From Methylaequor sp045563055 (GTDB taxonomy: Bacteria; Pseudomonadota; Alphaproteobacteria; Methylaequorales; Methylaequoraceae), in assembly GCA_045563055.1 (NCBI GenBank), contig JBJKUR010000015.1:1-64000 (forward strand): 64,000 nt of DNA. The letters run 5' to 3'. Numbering within the stretch: position 1 is the first letter of the stretch; each line of letters begins with the position of its first letter. Below, piece after piece: positions 24,483 through 34,653 of the stretch. The notes beneath the pieces are model-generated. The model was not told where the DNA came from. It searched no databases and worked only from the letters and a program-made list of their open reading frames with translations. Position numbers and translations under genes: made by a program.

Positions 24483-24785
24483 ATGACATCATCTAACTAT
24501 CTTATTTTATCTTCAATAATTTTTTCTGTAGGATTTCTGGGAATATTTGTTAATAGAAAGAATATAATTTCAATCCTAATGTCCATTGAACTTATGCTTC
24601 TAGCAACCAACATAAATTTTGTTGGTTTTTCTAATACACTTAATGATTTGTTCGGACAAATTTTTGCTTTATTCGTTTTAGTTGTTGCTGCAGCAGAAGC
24701 CGCCATAGGGCTTGCAATATTAACAATTTTCTTTAAAAAATCTGGATCAATAAGTATTGATACTATTAATAAGTTGAAAGGCTAG
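24483..24785 (+). CDS. nuoK: NADH-quinone oxidoreductase subunit K
   Basis: This 100-aa membrane subunit has three helices. The MSIELMLLATNINFVGF and VVAAAEAAIGLAIL segments each carry a membrane glutamate needed for proton transfer. The size and order are exactly those of the family. Confidence 0.97.
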   Translation: MTSSNYLILSSIIFSVGFLGIFVNRKNIISILMSIELMLLATNINFVGFSNTLNDLFGQIFALFVLVVAAAEAAIGLAILTIFFKKSGSISIDTINKLKG

Positions 24786-24788
24786 GCA

Positions 24789-26711
24789 TTGTTTTCATTA
24801 GCAATCTTTTTACCTTTATTGAGTTACTTAATATGTTGTCTTCTCAATGGAATAGTCAGAGATAAGTTTTTAAATCTTTTGGCTTGTTCTTTGATGGTAG
24901 CATCCACCTTCTTTTCTATTCTTTCTTTTATATATTTGAAACTAAATGGAGACCAAAACATTGTTTTAAGCAACTGGATATCTTCTGGAAGTTTGAATAT
25001 AGATTGGTCAATTAACCTAAATCTATTAACAAGTTCAATGGTGCTGATGGTTAATTTCGTATCAACGATTATACATATTTATTCCGTTGAATACATGTCC
25101 AAGGATTCTAGAAAAATAATCTTTATGGGTTATTTAAGCTTATTCACTTTTTTCATGCTTTTTTTAGTTTCTTCTTCAAACTTAATTCAACTATTTCTTG
25201 GATGGGAAGGGGTTGGATTAACTTCATATTTATTAATTGGATTTTGGAGTCATAAGAATGAAGCAAATAAAGCTTCAATTAAGGCATTCGTAGCTAATAG
25301 AGTAGGAGATTTTGGACTGCTAATTTCATTATTCACAATATTTATTGTATTTGGAACGATTAACATTAATGAAATTCTACTGTTAGTAAATTCTCATAGT
25401 CAGTCTTACTTTAATTTTTTGGGATTTCAAGTTCATTCAATTACCTTGATAGTGATTACAATGTTTATTGGGTGTATGGGTAAATCAGCACAATTTGGTC
25501 TCCATGTTTGGCTTCCAGATGCCATGGAAGGACCAACACCTGTTTCTGCTTTAATTCATGCGGCAACAATGGTAACAGCTGGAGTTTATCTTTTAATTCT
25601 TATGTCACCCTTAATTGAGAGCTCATTATTAGCTCAAAATATTATCTTGATTGTAGGTTCAATTACTTGCCTGTTCGCCTCATGTGTAGCAATTTTTCAA
25701 AACGATATAAAAAGAATTATTGCTTATTCTACATGTAGTCAATTAGGTTATATGTTTATGGCAATTGGAGTTTCTGCATATTCAACAGCATACTTTCATC
25801 TTCTTTCACATGCATTTTTTAAAGCTCTATTATTTCTCAGCGCTGGGTCTGTAATTCACTCCATGTCAGATGAACAGGATATAAAAAAAATGGGAGGTAT
25901 ATATAATAGAATACCTTTGACTTACGTTTGTATGCTGATTGGTTCTTTTGCACTTATGGGGTTGCCTTTTTTAAGTGGTTATTATTCAAAAGATTTAATT
26001 CTAGAATTTATTTTTCTCTCTGAGCATCCATTCAAACTATTCGCCTTTTTTACAGGAATTGTTGGTGTATTATTGACCACTATTTATTCTTCAAGATTAA
26101 TAATTCATGTTTTTCATAGAAAGAACTTATCAGATGAAAAAGTTTTCGCCCATATTCATGAGTCTCCACCGATCATGATTTATCCGTTAATTGTTCTTGC
26201 TATTTTTTCAATTTTCTTTGGCATGCTTTTTCATCATTTTTTCGCTGGTCAAAATCTGGAAAAGATATGGACCAACATAATGTTTATAAACTTAGAAGTA
26301 AATAATAGCTATTATCTAAATGAAATCCCAAAAATTATTAAAAAACTTCCATTAATAATGGTCCTAATAGGCATTTTAATAAGTTATTTAATATATTTTA
26401 AACTTGAAGTTTACAATAATATCTTAAAAAAACGATTTAAAATTATAATTAATTTCTTCTACAATAAATGTTATATTGATGAACTTTATGACTTTTTAAT
26501 TATTAAACCTAGTTTTTACTTGGGTAAAGGTTTTTGGAGGTCTATAGATAATGACCTTATTGATAATCTTGGTCCAAATGGAATATCTCGCCTTATTGGC
26601 ACTTTAGGTTCATATGTTTCAAGATTACAATCAGGTTATTTATATCATTATGTGTTGTCTGTCATTATCGGTTTGACTTTATTTATTAGTATTTATATTT
26701 ATATTTTCTAA
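24789..26711 (+). CDS. nuoL: NADH-quinone oxidoreductase subunit L
   Basis: This 640-aa antiporter-like proton-pumping subunit at the distal end of complex I has about 16 helices. Family segments include LFLGWEGVGLTSYLLIGFW, FGLHVWLPDAMEGPTPVSAL and the long lateral helix near the C-terminus. The start is TTG (no ATG fits), 3 nt after nuoK. It shares one base with nuoM. Confidence 0.97.
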   Translation: MFSLAIFLPLLSYLICCLLNGIVRDKFLNLLACSLMVASTFFSILSFIYLKLNGDQNIVLSNWISSGSLNIDWSINLNLLTSSMVLMVNFVSTIIHIYSVEYMSKDSRKIIFMGYLSLFTFFMLFLVSSSNLIQLFLGWEGVGLTSYLLIGFWSHKNEANKASIKAFVANRVGDFGLLISLFTIFIVFGTININEILLLVNSHSQSYFNFLGFQVHSITLIVITMFIGCMGKSAQFGLHVWLPDAMEGPTPVSALIHAATMVTAGVYLLILMSPLIESSLLAQNIILIVGSITCLFASCVAIFQNDIKRIIAYSTCSQLGYMFMAIGVSAYSTAYFHLLSHAFFKALLFLSAGSVIHSMSDEQDIKKMGGIYNRIPLTYVCMLIGSFALMGLPFLSGYYSKDLILEFIFLSEHPFKLFAFFTGIVGVLLTTIYSSRLIIHVFHRKNLSDEKVFAHIHESPPIMIYPLIVLAIFSIFFGMLFHHFFAGQNLEKIWTNIMFINLEVNNSYYLNEIPKIIKKLPLIMVLIGILISYLIYFKLEVYNNILKKRFKIIINFFYNKCYIDELYDFLIIKPSFYLGKGFWRSIDNDLIDNLGPNGISRLIGTLGSYVSRLQSGYLYHYVLSVIIGLTLFISIYIYIF

Positions 26712-28192
26712 TGATTAGCCTTCCTATACTTCCAATTCTCATTATTCTCCCAATAATTGGACTAATCTTTGTTTTTTTATCCTCTGAGAAAGATGAAGTT
26801 GCAGAACAATCAAAAAAATCTGCATTATGGACGAGTGGAAGTAACTTTTTTCTATCACTTTACTTACCGATAAACTTTGATAAAACTATTCCGCACTTTC
26901 AATTTGTTAATTCGTTTTCATGGTTCAACAGTGACAATTTAAGATTTGCTCTTGGTGTTGATGGATTGTCAATGCCCTTTGTTATACTATCCACTTTCTT
27001 AATTTTTATTAGCATCATATTTCTTATTCCACAAAAGAAAAAAAATATGAAAATGTATCTTTCTTCATTTCTTTTATTAGAATCATTTTTAATAGGTACA
27101 TTCAGTGCTATAGATCTCTTCTCCTTTTATATATTCTTTGAATCAATTTTAATTCCAATGTATTTAATTATTGGTTTTTGGGGGGGGGGAAGAAGGATAT
27201 ACTCTGCCTACAAGTTCTTTTTATACACTTTGCTAGGTTCCGTTCTAATGTTGATAGCAATAATTTTCTTGTATCAAGAATTTGGAACTATAAGTATACC
27301 TAAATTGTTGGATTACACTTTACCTTTTTATATCCAAATCTGGCTCTGGCTAGCATTTTTTTCTTCTTTTGCAGTTAAGATTCCAATGTGGCCTCTTCAT
27401 ACATGGTTGCCAGATGCTCATGTTGAAGCACCAACGGAAGGTTCAGTAATACTCGCTGGTATTTTGCTTAAACTTGGTGGTTATGGATTTATAAGGTTTA
27501 ATTTATCAATTCTTCCTGATGCATCTATCTTTTTTACACCTTTTATTTATTTCTTATCTGTTGTTGCAATAATTTATACCTCATACATTGCCTTGGTTCA
27601 GGATGATATGAAAAAGTTAATTGCCTATTCTTCAGTTGCTCACATGGGGTTTGTTACTTTGGGTATTTTTTCCGCTAATATTCAAGGTCTTCATGGAGCA
27701 ATAATCCAAATGATCTCTCATGGAATAATTTCAGCGGCTTTATTTTTTTCAATTGGAAGTATTTATAATAGATATAAAACCAAACAAATTAGCTTTTTTG
27801 GCGGATTGAATTTTAAGATGCAGAAATTCTCAGTTTTATTCCTTATTTTTGCACTTGGGTCAATAGGTCTTCCAGGGACCTCTGGTTTTGTAGGAGAATA
27901 TTTAACATTACTAGCTGTATATAGTAAAAATACAATGGTGGCATTCATATCAACCTTTGGTGTTATATTGTCTGCCTCTTATATGTTAATGCTATATAAA
28001 AAAGTATTTCTAGGACAATTGAGCGAAAACTTAGATAAAAAAAAAGAAGATGTAAATTTGTATGAGGTTTGTGTTTATATTATGCTAGTGATAATCATTT
28101 TTATAATTGGAATAAAACCAGGTTTGATTTTAGATTATACAACATCCTCTTTGGAGAGAATCATACAATTATATCCAATTTCAATTTTTTGA
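26711..28192 (+). CDS. nuoM: NADH-quinone oxidoreductase subunit M
   Basis: This 493-aa antiporter-like subunit of the membrane arm has about 14 helices. Motifs include FFESILIPMYLIIGFWGGG, MWPLHTWLPDAHVEAPTEGS and LVQDDMKKLIAYSSVAHMGF. The G-rich segment WGGGRR is encoded by a run of ten G (27180-27189), remarkable in this AT-rich sequence but in frame. Spacing and order fit the operon. Confidence 0.97.
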   Translation: MISLPILPILIILPIIGLIFVFLSSEKDEVAEQSKKSALWTSGSNFFLSLYLPINFDKTIPHFQFVNSFSWFNSDNLRFALGVDGLSMPFVILSTFLIFISIIFLIPQKKKNMKMYLSSFLLLESFLIGTFSAIDLFSFYIFFESILIPMYLIIGFWGGGRRIYSAYKFFLYTLLGSVLMLIAIIFLYQEFGTISIPKLLDYTLPFYIQIWLWLAFFSSFAVKIPMWPLHTWLPDAHVEAPTEGSVILAGILLKLGGYGFIRFNLSILPDASIFFTPFIYFLSVVAIIYTSYIALVQDDMKKLIAYSSVAHMGFVTLGIFSANIQGLHGAIIQMISHGIISAALFFSIGSIYNRYKTKQISFFGGLNFKMQKFSVLFLIFALGSIGLPGTSGFVGEYLTLLAVYSKNTMVAFISTFGVILSASYMLMLYKKVFLGQLSENLDKKKEDVNLYEVCVYIMLVIIIFIIGIKPGLILDYTTSSLERIIQLYPISIF

Positions 28193-28202
28193 TGAGAATA
28201 AT

Positions 28203-29630
28203 GTGTTGATCGTTCCAGAAATTTTTTTAGCTTTATGTGTGGTTGTACTTTTATTTATGAGTCCGTTCATAAAAAATGATAGTTATTTAAAGATTGGATA
28301 TTTAAGTTTAATAATTGTTTTTATATCACAATTTTTTATTTTGAAGGACATCTTTTATTCTCAACTCATTTTCAATGAGTTTTTCATTATTGATTCTTTC
28401 GGTTCTTTTTTGAAGTCATTAATTCTTATAGGTGCAGGTTTAATCTTTTATTTCTACTTAAATGTTCAAAACCCAAAATCACTTGAAAGACCAGAATTCT
28501 CGATTGTTTTTTTAACATCAATTATTGGGATGCTTTTAATGGTTTCATCAAATGATTTGCTTTCTTTATTTATGTCTATGGAGTTGCAAAGTCTGTCTTT
28601 ATATATTTTAGTTGCTTTTAGTAGAGAAGACTTTTCATCTTCAGAAGCTGGAGTTAAGTATTTTATCATTGGGAGTTTATCCACGTGTATTTTTCTCTTT
28701 GGAACAAGTTTAATTTATGGACTTGTTGGATCTACAAATTTTAATGAAATAAGTTTATTCATGTCAGAGGTTTACTCTACACCAACAATGCTAATAGTGG
28801 GTCTAATCTTTATATTGGTCTCACTTTCACTGAAAATTTCTGCTGTTCCTTTTCATATGTGGACTCCAGATGTATATCAGGGTGCTCCGTCTATAGTGAC
28901 GACTTTATTATCAACATTGCCTAAAATTGCTGCATTTGGAGTTTTGATAAGACTTCTTGTGTATCCTTTTGGAGAAATAATTGTAGATTGGGGAAAAATT
29001 CTAATAATATTATCAATTTCATCAATGCTAATTGGTTCACTAGGAGCTTTACTTCAAAGCGATTTAAAAAGGCTTATGGCCTATAGTACCATAAATCATA
29101 TAGGTTTCATTTTAATGGGTCTAATCCCAGGTTCAGAGGACGGAATTACTTCGATATGTATTTATCTAATTTTCTATATTACCATGAATTTAGGAATGTT
29201 TCTGTTTATTCTGAATATGCAAAGGGACCAAGTGAGTGTTACTTCAATTCGAGACCTCTCGGGTTTATATAAAAGTCAACCGTTAATAGCTGGATGTTTG
29301 ACGATAATTTTATTTTCTATGGCTGGTATCCCTCCAATGGCAGGTTTTATTGGAAAGTTGATTATCTTAAATATAGTTGTCGATAACAATTTGTTCTTTC
29401 TTGCAATTATAGCAGTTTTGACTTCGGTCATAGCAGCTTTTTATTATATAAGATTAATAAAATCTATTTTTTTTGATCAACCTATCGAGGAATTAGACGT
29501 AATAAGTAATGCACAATCAAAATATATGCTGTGTGGTTTAGCTTTTTTCAATTTATCTGTAATTTTTTATCCTCAATTCTTTTTAAATCTATGCGCCTCT
29601 ATAACGCTTTCTCTTTTTGCAGTAAAATAG
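28203..29630 (+). CDS. nuoN: NADH-quinone oxidoreductase subunit N
   Basis: This last subunit of the operon is 475 aa, antiporter-like, with about 14 helices. Segments PFHMWTPDVYQGAPSIVT and LLQSDLKRLMAYSTINHIGF are typical. The GTG start lies 10 nt after nuoM. The protein is slightly longer at the C-terminal helix but otherwise normal. Confidence 0.97.
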   Translation: MLIVPEIFLALCVVVLLFMSPFIKNDSYLKIGYLSLIIVFISQFFILKDIFYSQLIFNEFFIIDSFGSFLKSLILIGAGLIFYFYLNVQNPKSLERPEFSIVFLTSIIGMLLMVSSNDLLSLFMSMELQSLSLYILVAFSREDFSSSEAGVKYFIIGSLSTCIFLFGTSLIYGLVGSTNFNEISLFMSEVYSTPTMLIVGLIFILVSLSLKISAVPFHMWTPDVYQGAPSIVTTLLSTLPKIAAFGVLIRLLVYPFGEIIVDWGKILIILSISSMLIGSLGALLQSDLKRLMAYSTINHIGFILMGLIPGSEDGITSICIYLIFYITMNLGMFLFILNMQRDQVSVTSIRDLSGLYKSQPLIAGCLTIILFSMAGIPPMAGFIGKLIILNIVVDNNLFFLAIIAVLTSVIAAFYYIRLIKSIFFDQPIEELDVISNAQSKYMLCGLAFFNLSVIFYPQFFLNLCASITLSLFAVK

Positions 29631-29647
29631 AATGTTTTTAAGTTTTT

Positions 29648-30349
29648 TTGACCATTATTTTTTATAAGTCATTGAAAAATACAAATGACGAAGCAAAAAA
29701 AATAAATTTATTAAATAAAAGAAATATTGCAGTTTATACGAATTTTCAAAGTAAAGGTAGGGGAAGAAAACAAAGGGAATGGAAAAGTTCAGCAGGTGAT
29801 CTAACATGTTCTTTTTTAATTAAAAATGTAATTAATGTTAATGACTTAGGAAAAATAAATTTACTAATTGTGAATTCAGTTATAAATATTTTGAAATATA
29901 TAGGTATTAAGAATATAAAATATAAATGGCCAAATGATATTTTTATTCAAGATAAAAAATTAGCAGGAATATTGATAGAAACAACCATATCCAGAAGTAC
30001 TATCAATGAAATTATCATCGGTATAGGAATTAACTTTGTTGCTAAAAGAATAGCTAATTCTATACCAACTATATCTTTATCTGAATTAAATTGCAGAGTT
30101 GATACATTAAAAGTTTTTTTTTTGATATCCTTCAATATTAATCTTTTCATTAACTCATTAAAACATATCGATTATGAGGTTATAAGTGATAATCTTACAA
30201 AGAATTTTTTTTCTAAAAGCAAATTATTAACAATCAACGCAGCTAATAGTAAGTACTCTGGAAATTTTGTTAAAGTCAATTCATTTGGTGAATTGATTAT
30301 TAAGGAAAAAAATGATGTTAAAGTTATTTCCTATGGTGAAATTTTATGA
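29648..30349 (+). CDS. birA: Biotin--[acetyl-CoA-carboxylase] ligase
   Basis: This 233-aa monofunctional biotin protein ligase attaches biotin to the carrier protein of acetyl-CoA carboxylase. The biotinoyl-AMP loop SKGRGRKQREW and KWPNDIFIQDKKLAGILIE are conserved. No N-terminal helix-turn-helix is present, so it cannot repress bio genes like the E. coli BirA. The start is TTG. It overlaps coaX by 4 nt, in the standard alphaproteobacterial order after nuoN. Confidence 0.93.
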   Translation: MTIIFYKSLKNTNDEAKKINLLNKRNIAVYTNFQSKGRGRKQREWKSSAGDLTCSFLIKNVINVNDLGKINLLIVNSVINILKYIGIKNIKYKWPNDIFIQDKKLAGILIETTISRSTINEIIIGIGINFVAKRIANSIPTISLSELNCRVDTLKVFFLISFNINLFINSLKHIDYEVISDNLTKNFFSKSKLLTINAANSKYSGNFVKVNSFGELIIKEKNDVKVISYGEIL

Positions 30350-31104
30350 GAAACCTTACCATAGATATTGGGAATACAAATGTTATGATGTGTTTTTTTA
30401 ATAATAATAAACTTCAAAACTATGAAAATATTGATGTTCTAAAATTTAATAAATTCAATATTGTTAGTTATATTAATAAAAACTGTCTTGATACAAAAAA
30501 AATTAACGTGATCATATCCTCTGTGGTACCTAAAATAAAAAAAGATTTCATAGAAATTTTAAAAAAAAAAAAAATTAAATATTATTTCGTTAAAGATTTA
30601 ATTAAATTATTTAATTTAAAGATTAAATTACTCAATAAAAAAAATATTGGAGATGACAGATTGGTAAATGTTTTATATGCCAAAAATATGTATATTAAAT
30701 CCACAATGATAATTGATTTTGGAACGGCAACTACAATAGATGTATTAGATAAAAATGGTGACTACGATGGCGGTGTTATAACTCCTGGTATTGATCTATC
30801 TCTTCAGTCTTTAAAAAATGGAACAGCAAAATTACCATTGGTAAATTTTAAAAAAACTAAATTTGTAGTTGGAAAGAGTACAACGAATGCTATCAAATCA
30901 GGGTTTTATTGGGGTTATAGATCAATGATAGATGGTCTTATTGAAAAAATCGCAAAAGAACAAAATGATATTTTCAAAATTATTCTCACTGGTGGTAACT
31001 CTAAATATTTTAAAAATTGTTTTGAAAATGTGATTATAATTGATGAATTTTTTAATACCAAGGGTTTGAATTTCTTAATTAATGATTATTTAAAGATGAG
31101 GTAA
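30346..31104 (+). CDS. coaX: Type III pantothenate kinase
   Basis: This enzyme phosphorylates pantothenate in the first step of CoA synthesis. The ASKHA-type phosphate motif IDIGNTNVMMCF starts the protein. The core IDFGTATTIDVL and GGVITPGIDLSLQSL follow. Its length is 252 aa. A run of 14 A (30561-30574) encodes a Lys stretch and keeps the frame. It overlaps birA and is followed after 1 nt by RNase J. Confidence 0.94.
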   Translation: MRNLTIDIGNTNVMMCFFNNNKLQNYENIDVLKFNKFNIVSYINKNCLDTKKINVIISSVVPKIKKDFIEILKKKKIKYYFVKDLIKLFNLKIKLLNKKNIGDDRLVNVLYAKNMYIKSTMIIDFGTATTIDVLDKNGDYDGGVITPGIDLSLQSLKNGTAKLPLVNFKKTKFVVGKSTTNAIKSGFYWGYRSMIDGLIEKIAKEQNDIFKIILTGGNSKYFKNCFENVIIIDEFFNTKGLNFLINDYLKMR

Positions 31105-31105
31105 A

Positions 31106-32755
31106 ATGAATTATAAGAAAGAAAATCTTTTATTTTTGCCTCTTGGCGGATCTGGTGAAATCGGAATGAATTGTAATCTTTACCACTATCAAGGTAAGTG
31201 GATTATGATTGATTTAGGTGTAACATTTAGTGACAATGAATCTAGTTCTTATGATATTATTCTTCCAGATATAGATTTTATTATTGAAAAAGTAAAAAAT
31301 TTATCAGCAATCATATTGACACATGCACACGAAGACCATATTGGGGCTGTTCCATATTTGTTAAATAAATTAGGTAATATTCCTATCTATACAACCTCTT
31401 TCACTGCCTCAGTATTAAGAAGGAAGTTTGAATCAATGGGTATTAAAGATTTTAGAATCTTTCCTCTTGAATATGATAAAACTTTTTCGATTGGTCCCTT
31501 CGATATAGAAATTTATTGTTTGACACATTCTATACCCGAACCAAATGCAGTTTTAATTAAGACAAGCAAAGGAAATATTTTTCATACAGGTGATTGGAAA
31601 ATTGATCCCGAGCCTCTTATAGGAAAGCCTATTGATTCTAGAAAATTGAAAAATGTTGTTAAAGATGGAGTTGATGTCATGGTATGTGATTCAACTAATA
31701 TTTTTGAATCTAATCACTCAGGAAGTGAAAATGATGTTAGAAGAAATTTGAAACAAATTTTCTCAAATAAAAAAAATGGCAAAATAATCATAACTTGTTT
31801 TGCCTCTAATGTAGCAAGAATTGAAACTATATTAAAAGTATCAAATGAATCGGATAAATACTGTTTAATGTTGGGAAGATCTTTAAAAAAAATTTATGAA
31901 TCTGCTAATGAAAATAATTACCTTAGAGGTTTCGGTAATATAGTTTCAGAAAAAGAAGCCAAAATAATTCCTGATGAAAATTTAGTTATAATTTGCACAG
32001 GAAGTCAAGGTGAAAGTAGAGCTGCACTAAGCAGGGTTGTCAAAGGTCAGCATAGATTTCTAGAGTTACAACCAAACGATCTGGTAATATTTTCTTCAAG
32101 AGAAATTCCTGGTAATGAAAAGAAAATTAATGAAATCAAGAGCCAAGTTATAAAATGTGGATGTACTTTACTGGATGATAGTAATTCTGATGTTCATGTA
32201 TCTGGTCATCCTTCTAAAGTTGAATTAAAGGAAATGTATAATTGGATTTCGCCAGAGTTATTAATACCTATACATGGAGAATATCGTCATTTACATGAGC
32301 ATGTTAAATTTGCTAAACAATGCGGAATTAAGAATCAAATTCTTGCTGAAAATGGAGATTTAGTAAAACTAGATAAAGATGAAAAAAAACAAATCGTTGA
32401 TAAAATTCAATCAGGAAGATTGGTGTTAAGAGGAAACCAAGTTATATCAATTAATGATAAACTTCTTAAAGATCTTGATAATATTATTAATGATGGACAA
32501 ATATTTATAAACTTGATTATGAACTTAGATAATGAACTTTTATCTGAGCCAATAATATTCTGTCCTTCGTTATTAATTGACAATTCGAATAAAGTTGAGT
32601 TAGTTGATTTAATTAGTAATAATGTGATTAAACTTTCAAAAAAAAGTATCGATGATAATATTCTATCTAACGAATTAAAGATAATGGTAAAAAGTTTTTT
32701 AAAAATGAAAACTGGGCTTAAATCTTCAACTTTTATAGAAATTGTAAGGATATAG
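31106..32755 (+). CDS. rnj: Ribonuclease J
   Basis: This 549-aa metallo-beta-lactamase/beta-CASP ribonuclease acts in 5'-3' and endonucleolytic RNA decay and rRNA maturation. The metal site is LTHAHEDHIGAVPYL. A distal Asp sits in FHTGDWKIDPEP, and the beta-CASP His in SGHPSKVELKEMYNW. The C-terminal IPIHGEYRHLHEHVKFA is typical. RNase J in this position is characteristic of Alphaproteobacteria. Confidence 0.95.
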   Translation: MNYKKENLLFLPLGGSGEIGMNCNLYHYQGKWIMIDLGVTFSDNESSSYDIILPDIDFIIEKVKNLSAIILTHAHEDHIGAVPYLLNKLGNIPIYTTSFTASVLRRKFESMGIKDFRIFPLEYDKTFSIGPFDIEIYCLTHSIPEPNAVLIKTSKGNIFHTGDWKIDPEPLIGKPIDSRKLKNVVKDGVDVMVCDSTNIFESNHSGSENDVRRNLKQIFSNKKNGKIIITCFASNVARIETILKVSNESDKYCLMLGRSLKKIYESANENNYLRGFGNIVSEKEAKIIPDENLVIICTGSQGESRAALSRVVKGQHRFLELQPNDLVIFSSREIPGNEKKINEIKSQVIKCGCTLLDDSNSDVHVSGHPSKVELKEMYNWISPELLIPIHGEYRHLHEHVKFAKQCGIKNQILAENGDLVKLDKDEKKQIVDKIQSGRLVLRGNQVISINDKLLKDLDNIINDGQIFINLIMNLDNELLSEPIIFCPSLLIDNSNKVELVDLISNNVIKLSKKSIDDNILSNELKIMVKSFLKMKTGLKSSTFIEIVRI

Positions 32756-33160
32756 ATGATCACAAAATTTAATCACGTGGCAATAGTAGTTCCAAACTTA
32801 GAGGAAGCCGCAAATAAATACAAGAGGGTTTTAGGAGCTAATGTTTCTAAAACTTCAGACTACCCAGAACATGGAGTGAGTGTTGTGTTTGTAGAATTAG
32901 AAAATACTAAAATCGAATTAATGTTTCCTTACGGAGAAAATTCTCCTATAAAAAATTTTCTAGATAAAAATAAAAATGGTTCTATTCATCATATATGTAT
33001 TGAAGTTGAAAATATTGACGAGGCTTGCAAAAAAATGGAGGAAAATGGAGTTCGGATTCTTGGAAGTAATAAACCTAAAAAAGGAGCACACGACAAACCT
33101 GTTATTTTTCTTCATCCTAAGGATTTTTATGGAACCCTAATTGAACTAGAGCAGGCATAG
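32756..33160 (+). CDS. mce: Methylmalonyl-CoA epimerase
   Basis: This 134-aa vicinal-oxygen-chelate protein interconverts methylmalonyl-CoA epimers for propionyl-CoA use. Metal ligands are seen as His7 (FNHVAIVV), the His in SIHHICIEV and the Glu in GTLIELEQA, with two VOC repeats in total. Its ATG starts at the base after the RNase J stop. The neighbours fix the identity more firmly than the fold alone. Confidence 0.93.
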   Translation: MITKFNHVAIVVPNLEEAANKYKRVLGANVSKTSDYPEHGVSVVFVELENTKIELMFPYGENSPIKNFLDKNKNGSIHHICIEVENIDEACKKMEENGVRILGSNKPKKGAHDKPVIFLHPKDFYGTLIELEQA

Positions 33161-33162
33161 TT

Positions 33163-33381
33163 TTGTTTGGCTTGGAAATAATTGTCATTTTTGTGATAGT
33201 TTGGTGGTTAGTTCTTTTCATTGCATTGCCATTTGGAATTAAGAAAGAAGATGAAGTTAAAGATGGAAATGATCCTGGTGCTCCAAAAGATCCAATGTTA
33301 AAAAAAAAAATAATCTTTACATCGATCGCATCGGCAATAATTTCAATAATTATTTCAATAATCAAAAATGAAGTATTCTAA
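33163..33381 (+). CDS. DUF1467 family membrane protein
   Basis: This 72-aa protein has two predicted membrane helices (residues about 4-25 and 49-66). Between them is the family segment ALPFGIKKEDEVKDG and DPGAPKDP. The start is TTG. It overlaps proS by 14 nt. It is a constant companion of mce and proS in Alphaproteobacteria. Its function is unknown. Confidence 0.9.
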   Translation: MFGLEIIVIFVIVWWLVLFIALPFGIKKEDEVKDGNDPGAPKDPMLKKKIIFTSIASAIISIIISIIKNEVF

Positions 33382-34648
33382 TTTTTTCATTCCAACTCAA
33401 AATAATGTTTCTTCAGATGTTAAAATGAAGTCTCATGAACTCATGATAAAATCGGGAATGATTAGACAAGAAACTTCAGGTATATATACATGGCTTCCTC
33501 TGGGATATCGAGTTTTGAAAAAAGTTATTAAAATCATTGAGAACATTCATGAACAAAACAATGTTAACCAAATTTTAATGCCAACAATTCAAAGTTCTGA
33601 TATATGGAAAATTAGTGATCGTTATGATTCTTATGGAAAAGAAATGCTTAAGATTAGAGATAGACACGAGAAGGAACTTTTATATGGACCAACAAACGAA
33701 GAAATGGTTACAGCTATAGGAAAACATTATATAAAAAGCTACAAATCATTACCTTTAAAAATATTTCATGTGCAAAATAAGTTCAGAGATGAGATTCGAC
33801 CTAGATTCGGAGTGATGAGGGCAAGGGAGTTCATAATGAAGGATGCCTACAGTTTTGACATAAGTGATGAAGAAAGTGAAAAGACGTATCATATTTTTTA
33901 TAATTTATATTTAAATATTTTTGAGGACCTAAATATGCAAGTTATTCCAGTTAGGGCACCAACTGGAGAAATAGGGGGAGACTTATCTCATGAATTCCAT
34001 CTTATAACAGATTCTGGCGAATCTGAAATTTTAATTAAAGATGATTTGATTAATGAAGATCTTAGCAATTTATCACTTGATCAGATATTAAATATAGAAG
34101 CTTATACCGATGATTATTATCAAAAAAATAATTTAACCAATAATTTAAATAAATTTAAAAGTATAGAGCTTGCACATATTTTTTTATTTGGAACAAAATA
34201 TTCCAATGCATTTGACTTTGATGTTGACTCTGGGGATGGAAAACTCAAACCATTTATGGGGTCTTATGGAATTGGGATTTCAAGAATTCCAGCAGCCTTT
34301 ATTGAATCTTCTCATGACGAACGAGGAATTATATGGTCAAAGACTCTTTCTCCATTTGATATACATTTTATAAATCTATTACACGATAATAGTAAATGCA
34401 TTCAATTTTGTGATAAATTTTATGAAGAATCCAAAAATAAAAATATTGATATTCTCCTAGACGACAGGAAAGAAAGTGCAGGTAAAAAATTTGTAGATGC
34501 TGATTTAATTGGTATTCCCATTCAAATTATCTGTGGAAATATGTATTTGAAAGAAAATAAACTCAGTGTTATTTTTAGAGATGAAAAAAATGAACAACAA
34601 ATTCATGCTGATAAATTATTTGAATTTTTATTACAACATTTGAAATAA
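33368..34648 (+). CDS. proS: Prolyl-tRNA synthetase (short alphaproteobacterial type)
   Basis: This class II synthetase charges tRNA-Pro. Motif 1 is in the N-terminal GYRVLKKVIKIIE region, motif 2 is FRDEIRPRFGVMRAREF, motif 3 is GSYGIGISRIPAAFIE, and an anticodon-binding domain is at the C-terminus (DDRKESAGKKFVDADLIG). At 426 aa it lacks the editing insertion domain of the long bacterial form, as expected in Alphaproteobacteria. Confidence 0.97.
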   Translation: MKYSNFFIPTQNNVSSDVKMKSHELMIKSGMIRQETSGIYTWLPLGYRVLKKVIKIIENIHEQNNVNQILMPTIQSSDIWKISDRYDSYGKEMLKIRDRHEKELLYGPTNEEMVTAIGKHYIKSYKSLPLKIFHVQNKFRDEIRPRFGVMRAREFIMKDAYSFDISDEESEKTYHIFYNLYLNIFEDLNMQVIPVRAPTGEIGGDLSHEFHLITDSGESEILIKDDLINEDLSNLSLDQILNIEAYTDDYYQKNNLTNNLNKFKSIELAHIFLFGTKYSNAFDFDVDSGDGKLKPFMGSYGIGISRIPAAFIESSHDERGIIWSKTLSPFDIHFINLLHDNSKCIQFCDKFYEESKNKNIDILLDDRKESAGKKFVDADLIGIPIQIICGNMYLKENKLSVIFRDEKNEQQIHADKLFEFLLQHLK

Positions 34649-34653
34649 TTAAG

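Noticed and set aside
34170..34373. 67-codon frame inside proS
   Set aside because: Out-of-frame reading of conserved proS sequence including motif 3.
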